A DNA stretch of 64,000 nucleotides from Litomosoides sigmodontis (Eukaryota > Nematoda > Chromadorea > Rhabditida > Onchocercidae): NCBI GenBank assembly GCA_963070105.1, contig OY718807.1:8285983-8349982 (forward strand), given 5' to 3'. The position numbers and the translations under genes are program-made. Position 1 is the first letter of the stretch, and each line of letters starts with the position of its first letter. Positions 1 through 17,500 of this stretch are shown piece by piece. A model generated the notes under the pieces. It did no database searches. It was not told the DNA's origin and was given only the letters and a program-made list of their open reading frames with translations.

Positions 1-454
1 TTTCGAATTCTCGACACTTTGTGGAAGGACTTATAACAGTCATATAATTTTCGATCTACTTCAACTGTGCAAATGCAACTTATTGCTTCCTTCCTTTTTT
101 GGCTACTCATATTCATTGCACGCAAAAAGATTTGCAATAAAGCTGTATTGGAACCACTCTCACCAATACCTGAGATTATCTAGGGACTTTTTAAACGGTG
201 ATTTACACCAGTTTTCTTTAAAGTAATTGTTGCTTAGCTTTTTATTTTTCCGTTCAAAGTTATAAACTTTCGTAATTGTAAAGTTTCCATGTAATCATTT
301 AATCGCTTTTGTAGAAATTGAATTTCTATGTTCAAAGATTGATATTTAAAGAATATATTCGTACCTGCTCAGGATGGCCACCTTATACTTTCTCATGCTA
401 TACAATTGTTCTAACACTTTAAAAAAAAAACACCAATAATTTGTTGTCAGTTAT
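1..454. other. Left-edge non-coding stretch
   Basis: No coding exon could be supported. A plus-strand AATAAA lies at 136-141, which could be the polyadenylation signal of a plus-strand gene ending outside the window, but no such exon is visible. The right end is 3' flank of the minus-strand Gemin7-like gene. Confidence 0.4.
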
Positions 455-966
455 TTATTGAATGGAAATGTTGGAATTTGATAGTTCACTTAGATCACTC
501 GTTGAGATAGTGATTGTATCACTCATTCTCAAGATGGCATGATTTACCACACCGATTGGTGTAACTAGTGAATCGACAACGTAATGCGTCTGATTTGCTT
601 TTATTGCACTAAATTTTCCGCTCACTTGAGTACGTTCGTGCATGTCAATCTCAACCTAAAATTATATTTCAAATACTTCATTTATATCCGTTTTAATCCA
701 TTCATTTGGCGGATGAATTTTCCCCAATTATTAATTTACTGTTTCTATTGCATAGAATTATATCATTATTTAAGCTGAATCCTCCACACATAATGTGCAT
801 CATATCCACTTGACATTGAACAAAACAAGCATACCTGTTTGCCTCCCAGAAAAGACATAAGCCTCAAGAAACGTTCTCTCAATTCTGCTCTTTGTTTTTG
901 TTCCAAAGTTTCATCTTGCTGAGCGCATCCACTACTAGTTGAATCTATTGTTTCGTCCTTTATCAT
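455..966 (-). CDS. gemin7: Gemin7-like SMN-complex subunit
   Basis: Two exons on the minus strand, 966-835 and 655-455, joined in phase 0 (GT donor after 835, TTTTAG acceptor before 655), give 110 residues. Gemin7 pairs with Gemin6 as an Sm-fold dimer in the SMN complex that loads Sm proteins onto U snRNAs. Seen here: a short polar N-terminus, a helix with LEQKQRAELRERFLRLM (about residues 21-37), then an Sm-like strand pattern with the block VVDSLVTPIGVVNHAILRMS near residues 68-87. In vertebrate Gemin7 the matching parts are an ALRERYLR helix and a QLQTPIGVQAEALLRCSD block. The ATG at 966 is chosen because an in-frame stop lies a few codons upstream. The stop codon TAA overlaps a minus-strand AATAAA. 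It lies 457 bp downstream of RPL23A on the same strand. Identity rests on the helix plus the TPIG block. Confidence 0.82.
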
Positions 967-1422
967 TCCTTGGAGCAATCGGTGTCTCGCTTACTCTACC
1001 ACCAATCTTTCAAAAGTGTAATCCACAATGTAAGGTAACATTTGAATAAATCAGATAGCTGTAAAACAGAACATAACCTTCGGTGAAAATGCAGTTAGCT
1101 GTAACTTAGTCAACGGATTCTACCAACCAAAGATCATATGATGAGTATAATAGAATCCATTGTGTAAAGCCGCCAGATGTTTTGTTAAATCCCACCTTCC
1201 CCCACTACCAATAGGTCAAGTACAAGATGTTCTGAAACCACCACCACCATCAAACTAGAACTTGTACAAAGCTAACAAGTTTCCTCATCTAATCGAATGA
1301 ATTTTTTCGTGAAGCAACCGACACAGATGAACATGAACTCCATTGAACCATAAAACAACATAATTTATTTCATTCACTCATTTATAAGAAAAATGAACTG
1401 CACAACAACGCGGTAAAATGCT
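967..1422. other. Spacer between RPL23A and Gemin7-like gene
   Basis: No exon is visible. It is 457 bases between the RPL23A stop and the Gemin7-like start, both on the minus strand, so it is either a separate promoter or the intercistronic part of a trans-spliced pair. No clear U-rich element was identified by eye. Confidence 0.4.
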
Positions 1423-2314
1423 TTAAATAATGCCAATTTTATTTGCAACATCTAGCGCGTCGTAATCAGGTGCCAAACGTACATATGCCTTCTTCTCGTG
1501 ATTTGGAGTCACCAAAGTATTCACCTGCAAACATATCACTAACAACATTTCTGTCCATCATTCGAATAAATTAACATTAAAGTAATGCTCAGGAAGAAGT
1601 ATAGCGTGTAAAAAAAAGTACTAAGCAAAGATTACAAAGAGCAAATTATAATATATAAATCAAAACTCAGTTCCGGTAAGAAATATCGCTTTTGTACTCT
1701 TAAGAATAAAACGAAAAAATAAGAATAAAACTTAAGAATAAAACGTACCTTTTGCACATCGATATTATAAAGTTTTTTGACAGCTAGTCGTATTTGAGGC
1801 TTATTTGATTTGATATCAACAATGAAAACAAGAGTGTTTGTGTCTTCGATTTTCTTCATTGCTGATTCCGTTGTCAGTGGGTGCTTAATGATGGCATATG
1901 CATCGAGTTTTTCGCGTCTAGGGACAGATTTCCGTGGATAACGAGGAGACCGTGGCAAAATCAATGTATGTGGTCTATGAAAATGCACAGATGTCCTAAC
2001 CTGAAACAAGAAAAAGTTTTAATCTGTCTAGAATAGCACTTCTCTCCGAAATACCAGGAAACAACTGCTTAAACACATACCCCTTTTTTATGGACGTTGA
2101 ATTGTCCTTTGACAACCTTTTTCTTAGCATCCAAAGCCTTTGCTACCTTAGGCTTACCACTTCCTGCAAATTCATTTGACAAATGACCTTAAAAACAACA
2201 GCAAGCAAAACAAGTAGCTATATTGACGAGCTCCCAAAAAGTAAAATAGAGCATACCTTTTTCTCCCTTGCCTGCCGCAACGCTACCCTTTTTCGAACTA
2301 CGTTTCGGAGCCAT
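1423..2314 (-). CDS. rpl-23A: Ribosomal protein L23a (uL23)
   Basis: Four minus-strand exons: 2314-2257, 2163-2081, 2000-1749 and 1524-1423, all phases consistent, giving 164 residues. uL23 sits at the polypeptide exit tunnel of the 60S subunit and is a docking site for SRP and nascent-chain factors. The N-terminus is a basic extension beginning [11 protein letters not shown]. The conserved core is visible as [20 protein letters not shown], then [20 protein letters not shown] in exon 3, and [20 protein letters not shown] at the C-terminus in exon 4. A TTTATTCAG acceptor lies about 14 bases upstream of the ATG, the normal position of a nematode spliced-leader trans-splice site. Length and sequence are ordinary for the family. 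Confidence 0.97.
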
Positions 2315-2909
2315 TTAACTCAAGCCTGAATAAATATTAGTTGTACATTTATATAATATCTTAAATACCCATTTTCAATGTTTCAAAAACTTACAATAAA
2401 AATCGGAAATGATTGCTATATGGCAGTCATGCAAGAGCGCTTTAAAAGTACTTCTTGTTGCTTAGTAAAGCATTTCAAATCAAAGTCTATATTTTATAAC
2501 TTTTATAGTTTTATTTTAATATATACAATCATATCACAGTCATAATAAGTGAGAATAACGTTTCATATTCTAGCAAATATTTGTACAAATTTGAGCAATC
2601 TTTATGAACCTTTTGAATTATTCAAAAATGAAAGAACGAATAGACGTATTTCAGTCAAGAATGAAATCAATTCCAAAAATGTGAAACATAACAAATCAAA
2701 AGCAAAATGACGCATAAGATACGATATGAATTGGAATAACGCTCACAATATGAGTACGAAAGTTTTAAGAATCTAGTCAATTTCAATTATAAAGTACGTA
2801 TTTGCACAAACTAGTTATTTAAACTAATAATTGAAGGAAAAAGCAATCTACATCAAGCAAAATAAAAAAATTTGAGCCCACAAGCAGTCGTTAGAAAGCA
2901 TAAAACCGA
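2315..2909. other. Intergenic, RPL23A promoter side / GLIT-1 3' flank
   Basis: AT-rich sequence with no supported exon. It holds the 3' flank of the gliotactin-like gene (stop at 2910) and the upstream region of RPL23A, including the putative trans-splice acceptor close to 2330. Confidence 0.4.
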
Positions 2910-7333
<4,424 letters not shown>

Positions 7334-8594
7334 ACAACTGTGCCAGGTCAGGAAGTCCACTCACCACACACCATAACCCAAAAACCAGTTAGCCACCGCA
7401 TTGCATTGACGGGGTAACCGTCGTCACGGCTTGAAAATTCTTGTCCCAATCGTGTGCACGGAGGGCGAGCTGGTTTCCTTGGCAGTCATTTGAATTTCGA
7501 TGCTACTCTTGTTAGTATACAACTTTTTCCATACTGTTTTTTGCCAGCATATTATTTTCCCAGTACTATCTTTTGTTAGTATACTACTTTTTGGATGCTA
7601 TGTTTATTAGTGCACTACTTTTTCCATACTAATTTTTGTTAGCGAGTTGTTCTTCAAGTATTGGTAGAAGTGAATTCATTATTAAAATGGTTTGTAAGAA
7701 CATGTTCATCGTAGCTTTCAGCGCGTTAATCCATCGTCGGCAATTTTTGCGCATTTCTTCGTTTTGAAATGCAATATTTGTGATAATTAATGTGTGTGAA
7801 TTTTAAAAATTTGTTAATCATTTGAAATAAAAGTACTGGTAAATGATTCACTATGTATGCGAAAAGTAATGAATGTTTAACTGACTTTTTTAATATGCAG
7901 AGATCATATTCTACATCATATCTCTCATCAATCAATCTACTATCAAATTAGAGATGGATTACCTTGAATGAGATCGTTTCTGTCAATCAACCGATCTAAC
8001 TCATCCTTTCTTTGTTTTGCACAGAAAAAAAATCCTTATATCTGACCATAATTTAACGTATCATTTAATTGTTGATATCACCGAATCTTTCCAGTAGTTC
8101 GATTAAACATGTCAATTGAAAGTGATGAATAATTCAAGAGAAATAGAGAAATGACATTTATGACAGTTGGACTTGTTTCGTTATTATTATCATTGTTATT
8201 TATTGTTATTATTACTATTATTATTGCTATTATTATTATCATTCGGGAGAAGTTGTTAGATTTTTAGTCAGTGATGTGTCCAGTAGAAGGCAGGTAGTTA
8301 TTAAACTGCTACAAAGCCGTCTCGGATGAAAAGTATTTACTTGTGATTGGTTTTCTTTGGCTTCTAACTTACACTCTGAGGCATCTCTTACGTTGTCCGT
8401 TACCAGCAACAAATCTGATGTTCACCTCTATAGTGAACAGATTTACCTAGAACATTATTAACATAACAAAAAAATTTTATATTTGAAACGCAGTTCAATA
8501 CGACGACATATAGCTCCAAAATGATTTAATATTCTTTTTGTTTCAAGAAATTTGAAATTTACTTTCTCTTTGTAGAAGGAATATTTCAGGAGTG
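7334..8594. other. Divergent intergenic region between GLIT-1-like and ZNFX1-like genes
   Basis: The two flanking genes run away from each other, so this 1.26 kb should contain both promoters. I see no supported exon. It contains an imperfect ATT-rich trinucleotide tract at 8180-8243 and short repeats of the type TTTTTGTTAGTATAC around 7510-7650. Confidence 0.5.
8180..8243. repeat. ATT-rich trinucleotide tract
   Basis: Imperfect run of TTA/TTG triplets in the divergent intergenic region. No coding role. Confidence 0.8.
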
Positions 8595-11500
8595 ATGAAG
8601 TTGAAAGAGCAGTATGAGTGGGGAATTATCGTGTTTGGTGAAAACAACAAAGGAAAAATTACATATAAAATGATGAGGTACATTATTTTATGCGCTTATT
8701 TCAAGTCGTAGCGATTGTGTTGTAGAGGGATAGTGTTGGATTGGAATGGTCGGACTAACATGAGATTATATCATATCAGGAGTGGACATCGTTATGAGTT
8801 ATTCCTGGAACAGATATGATTTTTTTCATAGTAATAGTTTTCAAATTATAAGTAATATAGAAGTTCTTTTGTAATTTAATAACAAGATTCTTCTTAAATT
8901 GTCGTTTGTAGCTCTTTTGCTGATGTATTTCGTAAGAACAGTTTGAAATCGGGATTGAAGTTAATGCAGTCACCGTCGTTTTTATTCACCAGATATCTGG
9001 CATCGGTGGAAAGGGTAGTAGAGGAATGGCTAGAAGAATTGGAATCCGATGAAGATGAGATTCTAGTGTTGTTTTTCAATGATAGTGGTACTCTATTCGT
9101 CTTTTTTTATTAAGCATACTTTTTTCATAAGTCAAAGACCTTCTACTAGGTGATTGCTCGTTTCATTTTAAGAGTATGGCCACTAGATCATTATTGTTAT
9201 CTCATTGGTTTTATTATTCTCGATTCCATTTTTCTTTAATTTATAGTCGTTTTGGTGTTATTCTTACTCTGTTTCTAAAGGATTTATTTTCAGGCTCAAG
9301 TGAAGTAGAGGAAAAAATACGTTGGGCGTGGAAGGAAAAAGTTTTGCTTTATATACAAAAGAGCGACAGTTTGATTTATTGTGCACGTGATAAAACTGAA
9401 GAAATCGTAGTCTGTTGGATCAAAGAAATTTGTGAATTCTTACGTGAAAGATTTTATAAAGGTGAGCTAATTTTGTGGGGATTATTGTTGCAGAAAATTT
9501 TCAATTTCTGATAGTTTCTATTTATTTTTGAAAATTGTAAGTTAATTAATTTTCCGAATTTTTCTTTACAAAAGGCGTAGAAATATCTCTTCAGCTTCAT
9601 CAGCGATAAAATCAGAATCTGAGGTGACAAACGGAGCAGAATCAGTCAAAACAAATGTTAGCAAGTCAGCTGAACAGGAAAAACTGTTAGGTGAAAAATT
9701 TCTCATTATTTCTGTTTTATTAACTTATATCATACCTACGAAGTATTACAAATTCGGAGTGGGAAAGACATTATCTGAATGTCTGAATATCTTAAAACAT
9801 TTCAATTAATTCTCGTGGAAGTTATTCATATAAGCTATTAGGTAGCTCATACGGATAGTTTTATTAGAATCACGAAAATGCAAAGTAATGAATTATGAAA
9901 TTGTGAGAAATTGCCTAACATTATATTTCAGGTAGTGCAAATCAAGGCGACTGCATAATTAATGATGATTTACCACTATTCGATTTTGCTGATGTTGCGA
10001 ATATTTTTGAGGGTTTGAAAAAATCGAAAAAACCACTGAAAGACTTGGATCTGGTAGCATACGTTATTCATATGCATAAACCGTTAGGTTTCAGGTGGGA
10101 AATGAAATGCAAAAAAAAATTCCTACTCACATTTGGGTTTAAAAATAACTCTGCCTTCTTGATATGAGTATTAGCTTGTTCTTTTTTATTAATTTTTATC
10201 AGAATTGTTTCCAGGACGTATGACTGATTTACTCTAGGTAAAATACATCGATTGCCCAAAGCTGTATAATAGGTTGCGTACCCCATTCGCCGAGGAAGAG
10301 CATAATGGCCGACTGCTTGCTATTCTTTCAGCTGCTTCATTTACAGAGCTTCCAGATCTCCAAGCTACACTTGTTAATTTTATGGAGAGAATTCTTGAAT
10401 CAGGGTTAGTTTTCAGTTTTCTTCGACTAGAGTGTTTTGTTCGAAGCTAACTTAAAAATTAATATTTTAATAATTTTTTCATCTTTCAGATTTATTTCTT
10501 TCATGCTTCATCAAAATGCATGTTATATGAACAGTATTTCTAATGATGAATGGTATAGGACTTTCTTCACTTATCTTCAAGATATTATGCAGATATTATA
10601 CATTTCAAGAGTTAATCATGTGGAGGATTTCGTGAGTTATTCCTGCTTTCAAAAGTACTATCAATTTGTTTCTCATTGATTTTGATGCAACCGTTTACTT
10701 ATAGTTTTAAACTTATAGTATATCATCAATATTTTAGGAAGGCGTATGCAATGAATTCTTAAATTTCATGGAATTGATTCCGGAAAAGTGTTGGTTAGCA
10801 ATCGGTGAAGGCCTCCAATTGACGATTTTTAAGATGTTGCAAAGGTTAACTGTATGTTTTCCGTTTATTTCTTGGTTTATAACATCTCGTTTTTAATCAT
10901 TGCTTGCTGATTATTGCATCATTATGTCTATTGTTAGCTGTCTCTTTTTTTTTTATAATTATGACAATTGTGATCTGTCGAAAAATCTTCCAGATCGACA
11001 TTTCTGAATCTTTAACAGCAGATGTGTGTGAAGGTCATGAATTAACAGACAACGGTAGAGAGTATTTTGATAATGTAACGTCTGATCTCACCGAGAAGTG
11101 TGAAACTGAAGACTGCAAGCCTGCGTCGATCAATAATGACGATGTGAAATCTTCAGATTTCCGAACATTATCTATTTACGCTACCAGTAATGATATACTT
11201 CATCCAGGTGCGTTGTAAACATTGTCATCAAAACTGTTCTCATATCGACAGTGTAATGTTGATATTACCGATACGCAGAAACAGAAAGGTGGTCTGAACT
11301 GTGGACTCAGTCCGTAGTTTTTTTGTCGTATCAAGAAGTAGTCATCGGAATATATGGAATAGTTCCTAGCATGCTCATATCAGCAATCCTATCATGAGGT
11401 GTTATGTTAACCAGGAAACTGCTGTTTTATAAGCTGTTGTATTTCAAAAACTGTACTCTAAACTGGCAGCCTCTAATGTTTCTTGCAGTTAAACCTTACA

Positions 11501-14500
11501 TCCGAAAAAATATCATCAACGGGAGTTATTCAAATCAAGAGCACTACCTTGATGTGCAGTTCCGTCTTATGCGTGAAGATTTGGTTGGCCCATTGCGAGA
11601 CGGCATAGAATTATGGCGAAAACTAAAGGGAAAAGGTCACAATGAGACTATAAATGGATTAATAATTTAATAGTTCGAGAGTTCCAGTGTGGGCGTCACT
11701 ATATTTCAGAGTTTTTGAGGTTATAATGCTCGATTTTGATGAGATTTTTATTTGTAGAAACTTTTTTGTCACATACAACGGATGCAAGTGAAGAACTAAA
11801 TCTATTAATTATAAGAGGAGTTGCTGTGGAAGGCGCACAAATGAGACGAAGTACTGGGGAAATTATTCGTTACATCATTTTTAAGGTTGAAATTATTACC
11901 ACTTCTAATTTGATTTATAAATTCAGTTTTAATAATTGTGTATCAAGTGAAACGTTCTCGTTTAACAATGGGAACTGGTGTGTAACGATAATTTTTAGTC
12001 ACTGAACATGGATAATATCTGGACTTCACGATTAAAATGTGGACAATTGGTAACTCTGTCGAGCGATGGTTTTCAGAGTCAGTGGAGTTTTTATTTGTAG
12101 TTAGAACGTTTGAAGAAACGAATTTAAAAAACTTTCTCTAAATGCTCTGCTACCAGCATTGTTAGTAAACTATGCTTATTCGAATTTACTCCATTATTGG
12201 TGTTAGAAATTAGTATTACGCTGTGTAACTCTTAATCTGGATTATACAACTATTTTCGGCTGTTCAGATGAAGCATTTCTTGCTACTATTGTTGAGAAAG
12301 AATCGGATGATTCTTCACGAGGGAAATTGGGATTACATTTCTTTGATGATCACTCACTTTCACGAGCCAAAATTTATACTTTAATTGAATCAAGTTCGTA
12401 TTATGAAATGTATCAACACGTCTTGCAATGCATTAAGGTACTATTGTATTCATTACAAGAAATTAATATACTAGCTGTGAGCAAAAATTATGAAAATGCG
12501 TACAATTAGTTACTTAACAGGCGAATAGAAATTATAATTTCTCTATAAAGGTCATATTTAAGACGAGAATGCTAGGCGTCAATAGGGAGGTAACATTCCA
12601 TCCGGAATAATCTTGAATATATTCGCAAAATGATCGCAGAAGTCATGTAGTTGCAAAAAATTAATTCCGCAGTGAATGATCTTTCTCTTATGGGTATTTT
12701 AGCTATCTAGTTCGAAAACAAAAAGAGAAACTAGTCTTTTCAACTGCTCCCAGAATTTCGTGTTGTTTCTGATTAGAAATCTGATTGGTAGTCAATATAT
12801 GGATATATGAAGGAGTGTGCAAGTTGATTAATTTTCAGCTTTTTGATAGCAATCACAAGATTCCATTTGAACGTTTTTTGCTGAAAGTTGAAACCGATGT
12901 TCGACTTCCTTTATATCTTGTTAAGCAGCTAAGTGAGCGTTCTCACAACAGTTCCTCGGATTCTTTGAACAGTGAATATACCAACTATAGTGAATCTCCT
13001 TCTTCAAGTAAGTTTTATATTTTTATATGCCAAAATATTTAAACTATTATCTCTTAGGAATTTTTTGAAGTTTTAAAAACGTGTAGATCTGTTTTATACC
13101 ATAATCTCGTATGTGATGAACCTGAAAAAATAGTTCACTTCACTTCAATCTAACAGTTATTTTGTTTAAAAGTAAAATTTTTGAAATATTTTGCAGAAGC
13201 GGATATCGTTAAGGAGATAAGCATTTTTGGGACGAAATATGAGGTGGATAAATTGAAATATACATTTGACGGCGATAAAGTAGGTTGTGGTTTAGACAAT
13301 GCCCAACGAAATGCATTATGCTATGCTCTTACGCATGAATTTGCCTTAATTCAGGGACCTCCGGGTACAGGTTAGCTTTGACTGGCATAACAAATGGTAG
13401 AAAATATAAAAGAGTCAGAAACAGCTACATAATTTTTCTTAAAAACCACTCGCTGTTTTTTATTATCTGTATATTCCATATTATATGTTAATGTAATCAT
13501 TTTTCTAGATGAAGGTAAGAATTTGTTTCTACCAAAATGAAGTTTAAGTAATGAGCTTAAAAACATGCTTCTGAAACAAATCAGTTGCTTTTGAGATATA
13601 TTCGGAATTTATGTCAAATAGATGCGAAACTTGAGATTTTCTTGGAATGCTTAGAAAATTCTTCTGTCACACCAGGTGATGAAACAAATGAATGCTTTTT
13701 TGTGTTATGAATAATCCTTTGTTGCTTTTAACTCTTTTCACATTACTAATAATGCCGTTATAAGTAGAGTCAAGTGTTGAAGTATTGCTAAATTAAATTG
13801 GCTTTGATTGATTTTTTTGTGAGTAGCATGATGTAAATCTAGGCAAAACTTTTCTTGGACGTCTTATTGTACGCATTTTGCTGGAAAATATGAATATGTG
13901 GAATCCGGAGAGAATAAATCCGATGTTAATCGTATGCTTTACCAATCATTCTCTGGATCAGTTTTTGGATGGTGTTCTAGTAGATTTAAAGGAAGATGGA
14001 CGTTATAGTGATGATTTTCCTAGCATTGTTAGATTTGGTTCGCGTTGTAAAAGTGAAACTTTACAAAAGTACGTTACTTTTTATTCCATTTTGAAGACGA
14101 AGATAATTTTACATTAATGACTTATGAAACGTCATCTGAAAAAAATATCTCCCATTTCTAACTGTTTTACTGGATGACAAATTTGGTTCTGCAGTTTTGC
14201 ACTTAAGTTATCAAAAGATTCAATTTATAAAATAATTGCAGTTTATTTGCAGGTACACTAAGCGACCCGTATTCGAAGCATACAGTAAACTGATTCCAGA
14301 TAAAACAAGGCGCAAGGTTACTATTTCTTTCTTTATTTTTCGTAACTGTAGGACTATAATTAAGTGCTTTATTTTCTGGGTGTATGGTATTTGTGACAGT
14401 AAATTTTTATAGGCCAATCGATTAATGATAAGAAGAATTAGTTTACTAGAAATGATTCGGCTTCAACTTGCCGTATTAAAAGTGCGTAAGAGTGAAATTC

Positions 14501-17500
14501 TGTCGATTAAGCACATAAAAGCCGTAATGTTACCGAAACATTTGGAGCAATTTAATATACAACAACAAAGCAATGCAAAGGTATGTTCAGTCGGTATTTC
14601 AAATAATCTGTGGTGTAATTTCATTGGATAAATAATTCACGTTTTATTTTTTTTGGTACTTTTTTTATAGTTTATCCCAGTTCAAATTTTGAAATTTTGG
14701 TTGCTCCAATTTCATATTGAGATCTGGCACTTCACGATTTTTCACATTTCAGGCGAATGAAGTGTTCTGCAAATGGCTTTTGGAAGGTGATGCTGGTAGA
14801 GATTATGTGAACATGGGAAACGATGCAAGTGAGAAAACCACTAGTTATGAGGTGAGAAACTGGACACAAAATGATTATCTAACGATATCTATCGCTTATA
14901 CAATAAGTAAGTAGAAAACAATTACCGCCTTCAGATAAAATACTTGAGCCGTTAATATTATGCTTGAAGTTTGAAATTTTAATTTCTTTTTAGGAGATAA
15001 GGACATCGGAAAGTGACATACCACCGTCGACTTTGTGGTCCATGGATGAAATATTTACCGAAGACGCAAATGAACGGAGAGAAAAAATGCCTGAGTACCT
15101 TTCACAGATGGATGATTGGCTAAGTTGGAAAGAAATACAGGTTTGTTTTCATGGTGGCTTTGAATATAAGAAATCGAATTATGTTTCTAATGGGAATAAA
15201 AACCAAAAACTAGTGATTCATTGGTGTATTCAACGACAGTATTATAATACTTGTAAATAAAGCTGCACGAACTGTTATATTTTCTTATAGATCTGTTTTT
15301 TCTAAATCTATAATGATTGTTGATCAACTCATTGGTTACTTAGCATAAAAAACGACTGGCTTATTTGTAATTTCGAATGAAAATTAGGTTAATAAATTCT
15401 TAAAATAATGGAAACTTTCATAATTTTTTTGGATGGCCGAATACGTGTGATTACCAGAAATGTGTGCTCAAAGCTACATTAAAATCATTACTGAAGAATT
15501 TTCAGGAACAACTGCTTAGAAGTAATCCAAATATAGACGACTATTATCATTCTGGTGAGTGGGATATTGATAAAGATTTTAATGAATCCGCCATCAAAAG
15601 AGTCAAAATATTCTCGGACCGGATATACTGCAAATCAAACCGGCATGCAGAAGTAATAATTGCTCATAGTTTATTTGCTTGAAATCATGGTTTATTCTAA
15701 CAGTGAATTGTTTTTTATTAATCTTGAACAAGAATTTTTATATTCAGGAAAAACGGAATACTGAACTTATTGCAAGGTTAGAGAGTGTAAAGGCCGATAT
15801 TCTAAAAGTCAGTTTTATTTGTGTTCGTGATTCTTTATCAGTTAATTTTTTTAATGCTAGCTTAATTTCTCTGTGCATCCAAAAATTTTGCATCGAAAAG
15901 TTATCGTGTAGTAAAAGTCATTGAATTCGACAGTAACATGAAATTGTGAATTATTAACTTTGTCTTTTATTCCATAAAGTGTTGAATTTTTCCAGAGTTC
16001 ACCTCTGACATTAGAAGAAGCTTCGTCAATTGAAAATTTGAAAAGTTTGCATAGGCACCGTCGCTGGGCTTTATATATGCATTGGATTAGTAAACTAAAG
16101 GTTACTGTAACTAAAAAACTAGATGAGCTGATATGTAAATATCAAGCTATAACGAAGTGCATTAACAGGGAATGCGAGCTTTTGGATGAAATCGTTTTTC
16201 AAAAGGCTTTGGTGCTGTTTTTTATATTTTTCCACACAATTAGCCAAATGTTCACTGACTTAGTTTATGATTTACAACAAAGATTTTTTTTACAGAAAGC
16301 CTTGTCAAATATTTGTGGTTCTTGTGTCATGCTTTCAGTTTCGATTGCTTATTACTGAAAATAGCTTTTATAACTGCATTTATGCATTGCACAGTCTTGA
16401 TATCCGCACGTTTACATCATCAGATTTGTAGATTATTGGCGCAACCACAACCTGTGCTGCAAGAATAAGGCCGTTTTTGAATCGTCTTGGTTGTCCTATT
16501 GTAATAGTGGAGGAAGCAGCTGAAGTTCTGGAAGCACACATTCTGACAAGCATTCCAAATAAATGTCAGCATGCTATCCTGATTGGAGATCATCAGCAAC
16601 TGCGTCCAAATACAGGTGATGAGTTTTAACTTTAGCATATGCCATAGAGCGATGGAGTCATAAATGAGCTAACACTTCGTGTCATGCAAATTAATTTGTG
16701 GGGATTGCAATTATTCCTTCTCTAGCCATAAAGACAAATGCATTCATTCACCTCTTATAACACAATTCTGATCGAATGCTTTGGTTTACTTCTCGTAAAA
16801 CAACTTTGATATATTTAGTAAGATTGAAACAATTACTGAAATTGATGTGTGTCATCGCACACAAATTTCTAGCTGTCTCCTTCTAGGCACAATTTCAACT
16901 TTATTTTTATCTTCTTTATTTTGTTTTACGCCTATTTGTTAATAATTTCTGATTTGTGTTGAGATTAATGTGAACTGTTTGCTTCAGCTGTATTTGCTCT
17001 CGCTCATCAATACAATTTGGATATATCTTTGTTTGAAAGGTTGTTCAGAAATGGTTTTCCATACGCTAGATTAGAAGAGCAGCATCGTATGGCTACTGTT
17101 ATATCAAGAACTATTATGCCAGAATTTTATCCATTAATGAAAGATGCCGGCAATGTTTTGAAATACCCAAATATTGAAGGTGACACATCTTAAAGTTATT
17201 TGAGTTGTTATATTAAAAATTGTAAATATAAACTGTAAAAGAGTTGAAGCGAAAGTATTTGTGATGTTGATTTTATATGAAGACAGCATTTATGCACTAA
17301 TAAACGCAATTTTTATCGAATTCCCGAATTGCCATATTTTTTTGCAGGATGTTCGAAAAATTTGTACTTCGTTAACCATTATAACGGAAGGGATCAATTG
17401 TCCTCAACTTCCCATAAAAATTTACTTGAAGCCGATTTTATGGTCAACTTATCTGTTTATTTTGTTCAGCAGGGCTATGCTTGTTCGCAGGTCTCTTTAT

